A stretch of 64,000 bases of DNA, taken from NCBI GenBank assembly GCA_963921195.1, contig OY992537.1, positions 182,420,065 through 182,484,064 on the forward strand, read 5' to 3'. The DNA comes from Pegoplata infirma (Eukaryota > Arthropoda > Insecta > Diptera > Anthomyiidae). Below the pieces are notes generated by a model. The model was not told the origin of the DNA, did no database searches, and saw nothing but the letters and a program-made list of their open reading frames with translations. Positions 22,700 through 33,780 of this stretch are shown piece after piece (the stretch's first letter is position 1; the number at the start of each line of letters is the position of its first letter). A program made the position numbers and the translations under genes.

Positions 22700-23065
22700 T
22701 TTTTTTGTACATTTGTTAAACAAATGGAACATTTTTATATCATAATTTTAGACTTGGTGAAAAACTAGTTTTGGTGAAAAACATAAGTAAACAATGAAAA
22801 GAAAAATTTTTTGATGAAAAACAAAATTTTGACGAAATCAAAGTTTTGATGAAAAAAAATTTGGTAAAAAAAAGTTTTTGATGAAAAAAAAAATTTGATA
22901 AAAAAAAAAATTTATAAAAAAAAAATTTATGAAAAACAAAAATTTATGAAAAAAAAATTTAATGAAAAAAAAATTCATGAAAAAAATTTAATAAAAAAAA
23001 AGTTTTTGATGAAAAAAAAAAAATTTGATAAACAAAAAAAAATGAAAAAAAATGAAAAAAAAAAT
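22700..23065. repeat. GATGAAAAAAAAATTT-type minisatellite
   Basis: Irregular tandem units of GATGAAAAA, TTTGATAAAAAA and TTTATGAAAAA run from about 22755. They continue beyond the hAT-like insertion at 24641-24775, so the array is older than that insertion. The lysine-rich open frame here comes from the A-rich repeat. Confidence 0.75.
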
Positions 23066-24640
23066 CAGAGTTGGCTACCGAAACGAATAACGGTATTGGT
23101 AACGGTATTGGTATTACATATTTTTTATATCGGTAACGGTAAAGGTAACGGTATTTTCGGTTATTTCGGTAACGACAAACCGTTACCGAAACATCGATAC
23201 CGGTACGTACCGGTATTATGAAAAAAATTTTAAAATGTTAAAAATTCACAAATTTGTTACAAAAAGGTAAAAAAAATTAAATTTAGTGCTTTTTTAACAC
23301 ATTATTACATAGTATTTTATTCTATTAATTAACTCAGAATTTAATTAAAATTTCACGCAATATTGTAATTCAACAAATAATTTTTTTATTAATAATTATC
23401 AGCAGAAAAATCTGCATTTTGAGCCATGAGAAAAATCTGCATTTTGAGATATTTGAGAAATCTGCTGATTTTAGCTGACGTGGTTTTCTAAATTTTTGTC
23501 TGGATAAACTAGGTAGAGTCTGTAGAAAAATTTGTAAAGACGGCAGATTAATCCGCTGATTTAAGCAGAAAAATCTGCTGATTTTAGATTAAAAGCCGGA
23601 ACATCGAAATTGTATTTTATTTAAGTAGAAAATACAGTTTTTTAACATTTTACCAAAAAAAAAAATAACACAAATTTTGACAGGGACATTTCTGGAATGG
23701 AAGGGAAAAAGGGAAAAGCCTAAGTGCGGAGGAAAAACAGAAACAGAACAAATTTAATTTTTTTTTTCAATTTTTTTTTAAGTGAACATTTTTTTGTTAT
23801 ATTGTTTTTCAATAAAATTTTGAAAAAATTTTTTTAATAATTTTTTTTTTTAAGAACATCTTCTTAAAAACAGGACGACTAAATATTTCTGTAAAATTAT
23901 CAAAATAATTTGCTGATTTTTTTTAATTTGAACAATGTTTAGTTTTATTTGTTTAAATTAGACACAAATTAAAAAAAAAATGCCAGCAAGAAATGTTTGT
24001 AAAATTACAAAGTAATCTTCTATAAAATTTAATCAAAAATGTTTGTTATTTTTTAAACATTATGGAAAATTTAGTTAAAGTATCCATTTCAGCAGAAAAA
24101 TCTGGTAAAAGTTTTAGATGTTTTACTGATTTTTCGACACAGTTGTTCTTCTGAGTGTACGACTTGGGATCATTATGTATTTAACTCCAGAGAACCACCT
24201 CTCCACGCTTACCTGCGTGGATGACACCACCAGGAATTAAATTCGGAATGTGATCATTGGTTGTGCCAATTTCTACATACATATTCTTTGTCTAAATTTA
24301 GTTAATTGTGGATGTGATCATTGGTTGGACCGATTTCCTCATTGTTTTTGGCCAAAAAAACAATACGATTTGCAATGAACAAAAATGTTTTGTTTTATTT
24401 TACGTACATTTAAAATATTTAACTTTGTTTTTATCTGCAAAAAAAAATAAAATAAGTTATATTCAGACAACCGAAACAAAACCGTTATAATACCGGTAAA
24501 AATCCGAATAAAGGTAATGGTTTTTAATCGGTAACGGTATTTAAAGTTTTTTATTTCGGTATTGGTAACGGTAACGGTAGTCATTGTTAAAGGGTTTTTA
24601 ATCGGTAACGGTATTGAAAGGGTAACGGTAGCCAACACTG
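23066..24640. mobile_element. hAT-like element with GGTAACGGTATT subterminal repeats
   Basis: The left end CAGAGTTGGCTACCG is mirrored by CGGTAGCCAACACTG at the right. The flanks are AAAAAAAT on both sides (23058-23065, 24641-24648), an 8-bp duplication in low-complexity sequence. Both ends have clustered GGTAACGGTATT words (23081-23165 and 24525-24630). The interior has scattered CAGCAGAAAAATCTGC palindromic words (23398-23580, 24090) and two copies of GATGTGATCATTGGTTG-like sequence near 24250 and 24312. No transposase. Confidence 0.8.
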
Positions 24641-25394
24641 AAAAAAATTGATACAGAAAAATAAAATTAATGAAAAAAAATTGATGAAAAAAATACTGAT
24701 AAAAAACCAAAATTTGATAAAAAAAAACAAAATTGATAAAAGAAAAAATGGATAAAAAAAAATTTTTTGTTGGTCTCAAAAGTTGGAAAATGTTAAGTGT
24801 GTTATCTAAACAATATTAAAAAAAAAATATAAAATCGCAATTTTGGTCAAAAATGCTGATCTGCGATTTTGGTCAACAGATGCTGATCAGCATTTTCAGA
24901 CCAAAATCGTGTTTCTGTATTTTTTTAATATTTTTTTATATAACAAAAGTTGGAAAATGTTAAAAATATTAAAAAATATAAACACGCGATTTTGGTTCAA
25001 AAATGCTGATCTGCGTTTTTAGTCACGGATTCTGATCAGAATTTTTTGGACCAAAATCATGTTTTCATATTTTTTTTTAATATTTTTTACACTCAAAAAA
25101 AAAAAATATTGTAAAACTAGCAAAAAAATGGTTAAAATTAGCAAAAAATACTGTAGTTTTGGACGTTGCAAAAATTTTGGTAATATTAGCAAAACAATTT
25201 TGCTAATCAAAAAATTCGGAAAAAAATGGTAAAATTACAAGAATACAATTTTATTTTTGTAAAAAATCAACCTTGTAAAATTATCAAAACATATGGTAAA
25301 ATTACCACAAAAAAATGGTAAAATTGAAATAGATAAAAAAATTTTTAATTTGGTAAAAAAACTGTTTTATTTAGTAATTTTTTTTTTCTGATTA

Positions 25395-25592
25395 GTAGTT
25401 GATTTAAAATTTGGTGAATATACTAAAAATTTTTTTGCCTGTTTTTGAGCACCACGTTCTTTAAATGTAGTAATAGCAGCATCAACTATTACTTCAGTTG
25501 TTGGATGGTCTCTTCGGCTTGATGGCATCTTCTTTTGCCTTCTTCTCAGCAGCTGCAGTTGCAGTAACTGGACTTCCAACAACATCAAAATC
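25395..25592 (-). pseudogene. Captured histone H1-like fragment
   Basis: One minus-strand frame reads GSPVTATAAAEKKAKEDAIK PK (broken here for length). The next reads HPTTEVIVDAAITTFKERG, continuing AQKQAKKF. The lysine/alanine-rich start followed by HPxTxxxVDAAIxxxKERG is the beginning of the linker histone H1 winged-helix domain in insects (compare the family pattern HPPT..MVDA(S/A)I..LKERGGSS..AIKK). The change of frame between KPK and HPTT shows a frameshift. Only the N-terminal tail and about 35 residues of the globular domain are present, so it cannot work as a histone. It sits inside a TA-flanked transposon, not in a histone cluster. Captured pseudogene is my preferred reading. Chance similarity is possible but less likely. 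Confidence 0.65.
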
Positions 25593-26002
25593 CAAAATGA
25601 TTTTTTTTTTTTCACTTAAACACTTTAAACAAAAAATTAAAAGAACAACACTTCACTTTTTTTATTTTTTTTGCGTCATTTTTTTTTTGCTTAAGTAGAA
25701 CAAATGAGAATTGCGTACATTTTCACGTAAAATTTGTAAAAAATTAAAAATTTTTTTTCGAATTTTTTTTTTTTTCACATGTATTTAAGAAAAAAATAAA
25801 AAAAAAAAAACTTTTGGATATTGAAGATTAGATATCTAAGTATGTGTTAAAATTTAAAAAAAATAATTTTTCAAAATTATCAACTTTTTATTAACAATTT
25901 AGGTGGCAAATTTTAAAAAATTTTCTTATAAAATTATCAAAAAATATGGTAAAATTAGCAAAAAAATATGGTAAAAATACAAAAAATTGTGTAGCCTATT
26001 TT

Positions 26003-26100
26003 TGAGCGCACATGCAGTTGATGGATGGCTACTTTGCTATGGTGTTGGCAGCATCATCTGTTGTCTTCTTCTTGGCAGCTGGACTTTTAACACACTAGAA
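26003..26100 (-). pseudogene. Second, more decayed copy of the H1-like fragment
   Basis: The minus strand reads SPAAKKKTTDDAANTIAK, then a stop, then CCATCCATCAACTGCATG, which matches CCATCCAACAACTGAAGT in the copy at 25395-25592. Surrounding phrases (TTTAAAGTGTT upstream, GCTCAAAAA downstream) are shared, so the two blocks are an internal duplication of one captured segment. Confidence 0.5.
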
Positions 26101-26744
26101 CACTTTAAACAATTTTTTTTTCTTAAAACTAAGAAAAAAAAATAAAAAGTATTACCATTTCTTTAAGGAAAATACTAATATTTTTGCTAAAATTATAGTA
26201 AAATAAAAAAAAAACTAGCAAGAAAATATAGTAAAAGTACCAAAAAATTGTTGTATTTTACCAATAGTAAATTGCCAAAAAAAACTGTAAAAGTTAAATT
26301 TTTACAATTTTTTTTGCTAAAGTTGGGTTGAAGTAAATTACAACACCTTTTACTAATATTTTGACTAAGTTATTTTTTTGAGTGTAGATAACACACTTAA
26401 CATTTTCCAACTTTTGAGACCAATTTGGATAAAAAATAATTTTTATGCTTAAAAATCAGCATCTGTAGACCAAAATCACGGTTTTGGAATTTTTTAAATA
26501 TTTTTCAAATAAAGTGCGCCAAATTTCCGATTTTTTGAGCCGGATATGGTCAAAAAAATTCGGATTTTTGAAAAATTAAAAAAATTAAATAAAAATTAAT
26601 ATATCTTTCGACGCATCATATTTGTTAATTTTGAGCATGAATATCAAAAAAGAAATTGAAATCGGTCGAACAGTTTTCGAGATATTGCTATTTGAAATTT
26701 GCAAAAAATGGTAGTTTTTCCCACATTCAAGAAATTTAAAAAAA

Positions 26745-27466
26745 AACAAGTAAGAGTGTTAAATTCGGCTGTGCCGAATCTTGTATACCCTCCAACATGC
26801 AAAAAAAAAAAATGCTGGGGCGTTCTATTTTTTTTGGGGGGAGGGGGGTCAGGGGGTTGCTTGTAGTAATTGAGGGGGGGGCAAATTTTCCATCGAATTT
26901 GTGTTTAAAAATTCATTCTTATGCTTTTTGCACTAAAGAAATACAAGATTATCATTATTTTAAAAAAATGTTTTATTCCACGCCCATAAAAGGGGGGCGG
27001 GCAGAAAAAACGAAATTTTATAATTCTCTGGGTCCAAATGCAGGACTTTGAACTTTTTGTGGCATAAAAATGTTGCATTTGTTAAACAAAAACACAAAAA
27101 ATCATGTAAAAATATGGTATTTTTCAGAGGTTGGTTTAGTTCTTCAAGGGGGAACTTTTTTCCCCCTGGTCCGATTTTGCTCATTTACGAACTTAACCTG
27201 CCTATGAACATAAGACATATTCGTGCCAAATGTCGGGAGTCTAGCTCTTTTATTTTGGACTGCATCGTGTTAACTACAGACGGACAGACGGACGGACGGA
27301 CGGACGGACGGACAGACGGACGGACGGACATCGCTAGAATGTCTTAGAATCGATCACTGATCATAAATATATATACTTTATGGGGTCCTAGACCGATATT
27401 TTGATGCGTTACACACGGAATGACAAAGTGAGTATACCCCCATACTGTAGTTGGAGGGTATAAAAA
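26745..27466 (-). mobile_element. mini-me/DINE-type element, complete ends
   Basis: Begins AACAAGTAAGAGTGTTAAAT, TTCGGCTGTGCCGAATCTTG, TATACCCTCC and ends AGTTGGAGGGTATAAAAA. The GGAC-rich array (27278-27331) and GACATCGCTAGAATGTCTTA place the core in reverse orientation. The uninterrupted AGAATGTCTTAGAATCGATC at about 27337-27358 is the empty-site equivalent of the insertion at 34068-34569. Open frames here are accidental. Confidence 0.8.
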
Positions 27467-28974
27467 GATGTTTATTTGCTTACATAAAGAAAAGTACATG
27501 AAATACAACCCTGATACAATACTTGTCTGTACTGTGGCACATACCACTGTACGTCGTACAGACATACTTATGCATGTGGTAAATGTAAATAAGTAGTGGT
27601 TATAGTAAAAACACCAAAAGAAATGTATAATTTTAAAAACTGGTATGTACTTATGTATGTGTGTAGGTACATATATTCTGAAATTCAAGTATAATTACAT
27701 TAGGGTAGACAATCATTCCTTACAATTGGACCTTTAAAAAGTTCAAATAAATTTCTATAATTAAAATGATAGTCAAATATTTCATTAGTGTTTTAATTGG
27801 ACTGATTTAACAATAGTTTTATTTTAACTGCCTTAAATTGTTATAGTTAATTTCAAAAGTTTACAAAGTTCCGTCCACTTTTAGATTAAAGCCGATGAAA
27901 ACAAATCTTACAGTTATTTGATGTGCTGAATTCGAATCCTGGTCTCGTTTTTCAAGATTGATTCAAGTTTTTGAGTTCTTGCATTTTGGCAGCATTGCGC
28001 AGTTGTAACGAAAATCAGCTATGGGTATCGCTACAACCATCATCTTAATTTTATTCTTGATGTTCTGTTTTGTTAAAAAACCTGTGGAAATTGTAACGAA
28101 AATCAGCTGTGACAGCGCAGTTGTAACGAAAATCAGCTATTGGTATCGCTACAACCATTATCTCAATTTCATTCTTGATGTTCTGTTTAGTTAAAACACC
28201 TGTGGAAATGTGAAATCAAATAATCTCCGAAACAAAAAAATGCAAATTCCTTCATTTGTCTCTGCAATTCCAGATAATGTTGGTAACCCTTGTGAAATAA
28301 TGTAAGAGACGAAAAAGTTGAAAGACAACTTTTACATTTTCAATGGATCTTTTTAAAAGACCTCGTATTTTCTTTGTAATATTTCAGACTTGATCTGTAA
28401 AGAGAAAAATGAATTTCATTGTTTTTTTTTCTGAAATTTTTGAATTGAATTTTATTTTTTTGCCGAATTTTGGTAAAATTGGAGAAAATTTGTCGATATG
28501 TCGATTAATAAATTCTAAACCAATAATCAGATTGAAAAATATTGTATGTAGGGTTGATAGGTCAACAAATTACCTTTAATTTAAAACCATAAAAATGAAA
28601 TTTGTCAATTTGTGTTGGATTTATTTTAATTTAAGTAAAACCACTTTTTTAAAAGACGAAAATTTGAAAAGTTGGCAACATCTCGAAAACTGTTCTACTT
28701 TAAAATTTTTGGGAGTGGGTTTTCGGATTCAGCGTAAGATTTTACATGGGAAATAAATGCAAAGTGTCGTTGATCGCAATTTTTTTAATTTGTAAACTGG
28801 TGTTTACAGTGTCGACAGTTTGTCTTTTAAAAACACATTTTCTTCATTCCTATCTCGATTTTTTTTTTCTGAAAACTTAGGTAATACGAGCATCGCGCAA
28901 GAAAAGCGATTATAGCAAAATTTAGCTAAAATGGAACACAGAAAGAATTGAAAACGAAAGTCAATCAACAAAAA
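27467..28974. other. No gene seen; contains a ~118-bp tandem duplication
   Basis: At 27997-28114 and 28115-28208 two units share GCGCAGTTGTAACGAAAATC, GGTATCGCTACAACCAT and TTCTTGATGTTCTGTTT. The rest is AT-rich, with no domain in any frame and no recognisable splice-flanked exon. Confidence 0.5.
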
Positions 28975-29500
28975 CGCGGATTCAATTAATTTTTTAATTG
29001 AAACTCCTCCTATAAAGAAAATTGTTATATCAATCATCAAATTGTAGGTGATTAATTGATTTTTTTTTTTCAATTTATCTCTTTTTCGATTTTGATCAAA
29101 AATTTAATCAATTTTTTATTTAAAGTCAATTAAAATAATGATTGATTTAACAAATGAATTTCAAGCCTATGGAAAAATTTTGGAGAAATTCATATCTATA
29201 GCTTTTACAAATTAAAAAATTTTTCTTCTACATTTTTCAACTCAAACCCTTATAATTCATATTTTTTGCTTTCCAATATGTTGCCGACAAAAAAAAAATA
29301 AAACCCTAGTAAAAAGAATATTTTTGAATTAATGTATTCAAATAAATTGAAGCGAAAAAAATCTGGTATGTTGAAAATTTGTAATTTGATAGTTAAAAAA
29401 ATAACAAAAATGTTGATCAAAACAATAATTGACTCATTTAAATTTTGTTGATCAATAGATTTAATTGAAATTTTTTAGCCAATAATTTTTTTTTGTGAAA
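28975..29500 (-). mobile_element. GATTGATT-type repeat family G, copy 1
   Basis: Related in reverse orientation to 38822-39320 and 56395-56740. Shared words include AATCAATCATCAAATTGTAG, ATAATGATTGATTTAACAAA, TTTTGAATTAATGTATTCAA and TGTTGATCAAAACAATAATT. All copies are rich in ATTGATC/GATCAAT words. Non-coding; superfamily not determined. Confidence 0.65.
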
Positions 29501-29669
29501 GATGATATTTGGACTTTTGTTGGACTCTTATGCGTGAAACAGATCCCTAATAATACGAAAGACTGAGTAAGGCTGCTCTGTATTTCTATATTTTCAGTCT
29601 TTTTTAGAAAAAATCGACATTAATTGTCCAAAATTGTGCATATTATGTATATTATATATTATTATTATA

Positions 29670-30030
29670 TTATTGTGACACCAAGGGATGGTAATGGGGT
29701 TCCCCTAATAGTCCCTCCAATTAAAATGATAATATTGAATTTTTACATCCGACAATCGGGTAGATCGTGCTGCTCCGTAGATCCCAGTGAAGCATGTCTC
29801 TGACCAGAATGTGCGGCGCAATGGCAGATAAAGCGTCGATAGTTTTTAACTTTTTCTCATCCATGCGACTTCAGTAGAAGTTATTTTATGGCACCTTAAG
29901 CCGCTCAGAAAGCTTCCCTAAAAGGCAGTGTCCGATAATTTCAGCAACCACCTTTGAAATCTCTCCTGCATGCGATATCACCTTACTTGTGAGCTTTTGA
30001 TTAAGATAAGGCCTCATATGCAATGTAGTC
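29670..30030 (-). mobile_element. Decayed RNase H-type non-LTR retrotransposon tail
   Basis: On the minus strand, GATGAGAAAAAGTTAAAAAC and ATCTGCCATTGCG align with the GATGAAGAGGAGTTGGAAAC and CATCTGCCATTGC of the better copy at 49682-49735. It also keeps TCTGGTCAGAGAC and a downstream GGGACTATTAGGGGAACC. The frames are full of stops. It is a second, older copy of the element at 48956-51975 in opposite orientation. Confidence 0.65.
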
Positions 30031-30989
30031 ACTCACCTCCATTCATTTGCTCATTTGTTATTTGTATTCATTTCAGAATTAAGCCTTAGATTTTGTTTGC
30101 TAGTTTGTAGAAACATACACGAAAAATAGTATACTAAATTTATAGCTAATTGAACTTAATTTAAGCTAACAATAAGTCGGGCTTGTGAGGGATCCAAAAT
30201 AATAACTTCTTATTCCAAATATATTTTTTCTTGAACTTAAGGATTATTTGAACCCAATGGGTCCCCAATGTGACGACCCTACGGGTCCCAATATGTGGGA
30301 TCCATATATGAATAGGTGCGTACCCTGTTATAGAGTCTATATCGATTTAGATCTAACATTTTGTTCAGATTTGCTTTACCTAGCTTGGTTTTCGAAATAC
30401 ATAAATTCAATTTATTTATGATATAAATAACTTGCAGATTCTATGAGAACTCTTACGTTTAAGCTTTTGCACGCTAACAATTTTTTAATGATTTTAATAG
30501 AGTCCATATATATAATTTGTTTTTTGGACCACCCTTATATGTAAATGGATACTCGTAAAAAAATGTTCAAATTGTGCGCATTTATTCATAAGTTGTCGTG
30601 GTTACTATTTTGCATGCTGATATACACAGATAGATAGATATTGTGTTGACCATAACACAATGTGGTTAAGAGAAAGAGAACCATTTTAAAAGTAACAAGA
30701 AAAATTGTGGTGTAAAATAGAAAAAAAAAAAAATAGAGTAAAAATTAGTATTCTTTTAAAATTTGTGTGTCAGATCAATTATCAAAATTTTAGCACCCAC
30801 CACAATTGTGTAGAGTTTGAAAACCTTCAAATTTTTTATTGAAATTTAGTTGACACAACGAAATTCCATTAATGCAGCTTTTTACTACACAGAACAAAAA
30901 AATATCAAACCATCAAAAATAGCAAATTGTAAGCAAATTGTTAACAACGCAATAATAGTTTAACAACGTTTTTAATTGTATCAACAACG
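30031..30989. other. No gene seen; worn mini-me-like words and simple repeats
   Basis: GACCCTACGGGTCCC and TGTTATAGAGTCTATATCGA (30275-30360) recall the second mini-me subtype but the ends are not clear. ACATACATACATACAT lies at 30990-31006 and GATAGATAGATA at about 30630. Confidence 0.4.
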
Positions 30990-30999
30990 TACATACATA

Positions 31000-31215
31000 C
31001 ATACATTACCATTCGTAACTGATAACCAAATCAAAATTCAAAATCAGGCAATAGAATATGTTAGCCACTTTTGTTATTTGGGATGCATTATGTCAATAGA
31101 TGGTGGGGTTGAGGAAGATGTTTCTAGTAGACTCAAAAAGGCAAGGTCGGCATTTGGTCGTCTAAATAAATCGTGGCGTTCACCGCAGATATCGCAAAAC
31201 AAAAAGATAGACACA
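31000..31215 (+). mobile_element. Non-LTR retrotransposon scrap (RTE-like C-terminal region)
   Basis: The frame reads IQNQAIEYVSHFCYLGCIMS, IDGGVEEDVSSRLKKARSAF, GRLNKSWRS and stops at about 31241. The pattern F.YLG..IS.DGG...D...RI.KA...F..L...W is the region after the reverse-transcriptase domain in RTE-like insect elements. The fragment is about 70 codons long with nothing recognisable on either side, so it is a dead piece. Confidence 0.65.
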
Positions 31216-31242
31216 GAAAATAGTTTCAGTTGCTGCAACTAA

Positions 31243-31857
31243 ATTGTTTGCCAACTGAATTTTTGCGGTCCCACTAACTATCACAATATTCAGGTGCATC
31301 TATTGTTAATTTCAGTTGCCTCAACTGTTAAAATTCTATTATGAGAAATGAATATTTAAAAGCTAAAATTGACATTGGTAAGAGTGATCGAATTTTAAAA
31401 AGCGTTATATGGTAGCTCCAATCAATATTTTTTTCACTGTTTCTTAAAAAATTAAATTTTTATTATTTTTGTAAAACAATTTTAATAATTAAATTTGATT
31501 ATATAAAATTTTACAAATTTTGAGAATTTCTAGGGTAACCAACCTATGTAAATTTTCGTATTCGCATCTTTGTTACCACTATCAGGACGAAACTTATTAC
31601 AATTCTCTGGACGAGACTTCTTGGAGACTGTTCATAATTTTTATTTTGGTATTTAGCTGAAAAATGCTTTTATTGTTGAGAATCTGCATTAATACCACAT
31701 GTGAAAATATCTAAAATAAGTTTAATTGATTAAAATTGCTAATATTTCGCAAAGTTATCAACTCACCGTCTAGATTTGCAACATTTTTTATGATTTTTTT
31801 AGCAATATTCTTTAATTACAATTTTTTGCTCAAACACGTCTGAATTGTATTTCGTTT
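31243..31857. other. No gene or element recognised
   Basis: AT-rich; no domain in any frame and no paired termini visible. Confidence 0.4.
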
Positions 31858-32069
31858 TTTATACCCTCCACTCTAGTGATAGAGGGTATATATAAGTTTG
31901 TCATTCCGTTTGCAAAACCTCGAAAAATTGGTCTAGGACCCCATAAAGTATATATATTTATGATCCTCGATCGATTTTAAGTCGATCTAGCGATGTCCGT
32001 CCGTCCGTTCGTCTGACTGTCTGTCTTTTTTTTTGACCAAAAAAAAAATACTGTAGTTGGAGGGTATAA
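31858..32069 (+). mobile_element. Minimal complete mini-me element
   Basis: Begins TTATACCCTCCACTCTAGTG with GATAGAGGGTATATATAAGT, carries AGGACCCCATAAAGTATATA, GATCTAGCGATGTCC and a short mixed GTCY tract. It ends after ACTGTAGTTGGAGGGTATA. At ~212 bp it is the smallest copy with both ends and a useful reference for the 7.7-kb nested copy at 7173-14890. Confidence 0.85.
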
Positions 32070-32235
32070 AAAAGTCTTAAAATTTCATTCCGCTGACCCT
32101 TTTGTTGAATACGTATATCAAAAAATTTATAAAATCGATCGAACGATTTTCGAGATATCGCCATTTAAAGTTTGTCAAAAAAATTGCAAAATGGGAGGTT
32201 TTTTCCTAGGTTTAAGAAATTTAAGAAAACTCTCA

Positions 32236-32500
32236 AAATTTCTTTATTTTGATCCTTTCATAGAACTTGATACAATCTTTCATTTAAGCCTAATTTGAGC
32301 CAAATCTGATCATTTTAAACCGTGGCGCCCTTCGATCAAAGTTTTTGTTTTTTGGTAAAAAGTTTCTGAAAAGCCAAAACTTTGATTGATGGGCGCCACG
32401 ACTTAAAATTATCGCATTTAGCTGAAATTAAGTTTAAATTAAGTTTAAATAAAAGGTTGTCTTAAGCTTTATGAAAGGGTCAACATAAAGAAATCTATGA
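32236..32500. repeat. Foldback (hairpin) repeat, arms ~110 bp
   Basis: The left arm contains TTGATCCTTTCATAGAAC and GTGGCGCCCTTCGATCAAAG. The right arm has the inverse CTTTGATTGATGGGCGCCAC and TTATGAAAGGGTCAACATAA. The loop is about 30 nt around 32345-32380. Non-coding. Confidence 0.75.
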
Positions 32501-32506
32501 GTCTAT

Positions 32507-32921
32507 TGCTGTGTTTTTCAATAAGTGGATTTATTTTCGGATTAATCTTATTTAATTCAAAATAAATATTTTAACATGCCAAAACAAATTTGAAATATTT
32601 TTTTCCGTAATCTACGATAAATTAGCATTTATTATCCGAAAAAATAATAAAAAAAATCTGGAAAATGAAAAAAGTTATAAATAAATCAAAATTAATCCAA
32701 AGTGGACTTATTAAATCCTAAAATTCAATTGGATTAATTTTGATTTATTTATAACTTTTTCAATTTTCAAAATTTTTTTATCATGTTTTCGGATTATAAT
32801 TGATAATTTATCATAGATTACGGAAAAAAATATTCCAAAATTTTTTTGGCATGTTAAAATATTTATTTTAAACAAAATAAGATTAATCTGAAAATAAATC
32901 CATTTTTTGAAAAACACAGCA
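32507..32921. mobile_element. Foldback MITE, TGCTGTG...CACAGCA, arms ~195 bp
   Basis: Left terminus TGCTGTGTTTTTCAATAAG, right terminus GAAAAACACAGCA. The two arms are inverted copies through nearly their whole length (ATTTTCGGATTAATCTTATT against AATAAGATTAATCTGAAAAT; CATGCCAAAACAAATTTG against its inverse), with a short loop near 32705-32720. TAT is present on both sides (32504-32506, 32922-32924). Confidence 0.8.
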
Positions 32922-33780
32922 TATATATGCTACCATTAAACGATGATATGGCTCAAATACTTGCAGGTGTATGACGGCCACTAACTAGTCTTGGAGAAAC
33001 TATTTAAAATTCTTGAGAACCCAATCTACTTGCTAATAGGGAAGTGTCTAATTTTTTTCTAAAAATTTTATGATTCTGCACCATTATGGAGCAATTTTTA
33101 TTTTATTGAAAAACATTTCTCGAGAAAACAGAATCTATAACCTTAAATTAAAAAAATAAAAGTACAACAGAAAAAAAATTGTGGTCTTCATCTCTGGCAC
33201 TGTGTCAACTGTTCTAGCAACATTTTCTCCATCATCGTCATCTACTAATGCAGTAGAAAAGTTTTTTGTCATTATGTATTCGGTGTTCTTTTTTTTTATT
33301 ATTTGATTTTGTTTTACTGGTGTTTATATTCTAGTCCACTAACAAAACGAAACAAAATTATTTTATCTTTTATTATTTAGATTTTTTTTTCGGAAACGAA
33401 CAAGTAAACAATTGAAAAATTGTGTTGCTGACTGTCATTTTTGTTTTCCATTTTTTGAAACTTGCAACTAAAATGTCCATAGATTTATTGCATTTTTAAT
33501 TTATAACAACAAAAAAAAAATAAAAAATAGAAAGCCACTTAAATAAACTTATATTGGAGAGTATTCAAAATTGAAAATAGAATTTAAATTTGTCAGTCAT
33601 TTATTGTTTTTTTTTTTTTGTTTAGTTGGCATGAATTTTTTCAGTTATTTTAAATCTTTTGTAAAATTTAATGGAAATTTTTAATACTTTTATTTTTTAT
33701 CCTACTAGACCAGTCGGCAGATGTCATTAGGGAGACAAATTTCCTCTCGAAATATATGTTTACATATTTATTCTTGTTAT
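32922..33780. other. No established gene; one short unassigned minus-strand frame
   Basis: A minus-strand frame at 33135-33272 would give MTKNFSTALVDDDDGENVAR, TVDTVPEMKTTIFFLLYFYF, FNLRL. The first ~30 codons have a less AT-driven composition than the surroundings. I find no domain and no clear splice site, so I list it only as a candidate exon. The rest is T- or A-rich. Confidence 0.25.

Larger units (their letters stand above)
25090..26384. mobile_element. TA-flanked element carrying histone H1-like fragments
   Basis: The left end CACTCAAAAAAAAAAAA and right end TTATTTTTTTGAGTG are flanked by TA (25088-25089, 26385-26386). The body has the GGTAAAATTA and TTAGCAAAAAA words typical of this family. 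Two related coding-like blocks on the minus strand (25395-25592 and 26003-26100) look like captured host sequence, and both are followed by TTAAAGTGTT-type sequence. The duplication indicates the captured piece was amplified within the element. Confidence 0.7.
24778..26510. repeat. Inverted/tandem AT-rich units interrupted by a TA-flanked element
   Basis: Units with GCTGATCTGCGATTTTGGTC and GACCAAAATCGTGTTT occur at about 24840-24920 and 24985-25070. An inverted partner (CAGCATCTGTAGACCAAAAT) lies at about 26456. GGTCTCAAAAGTTGGAAAAT at 24773 is mirrored by ATTTTCCAACTTTTGAGACC at about 26402. Together these suggest a foldback-like repeat older than the insertion at 25090-26384. Confidence 0.6.

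Noticed and set aside
22895..23221. Lysine-rich open frame of 108 codons
   Set aside because: It arises from the GAAAAAA minisatellite and then crosses into the TIR of a hAT-like element. No domain.
25498..25698. Plus-strand open frame over the H1-like block
   Set aside because: It is the antisense shadow of the minus-strand histone H1-like fragment and runs on into T-rich element sequence.
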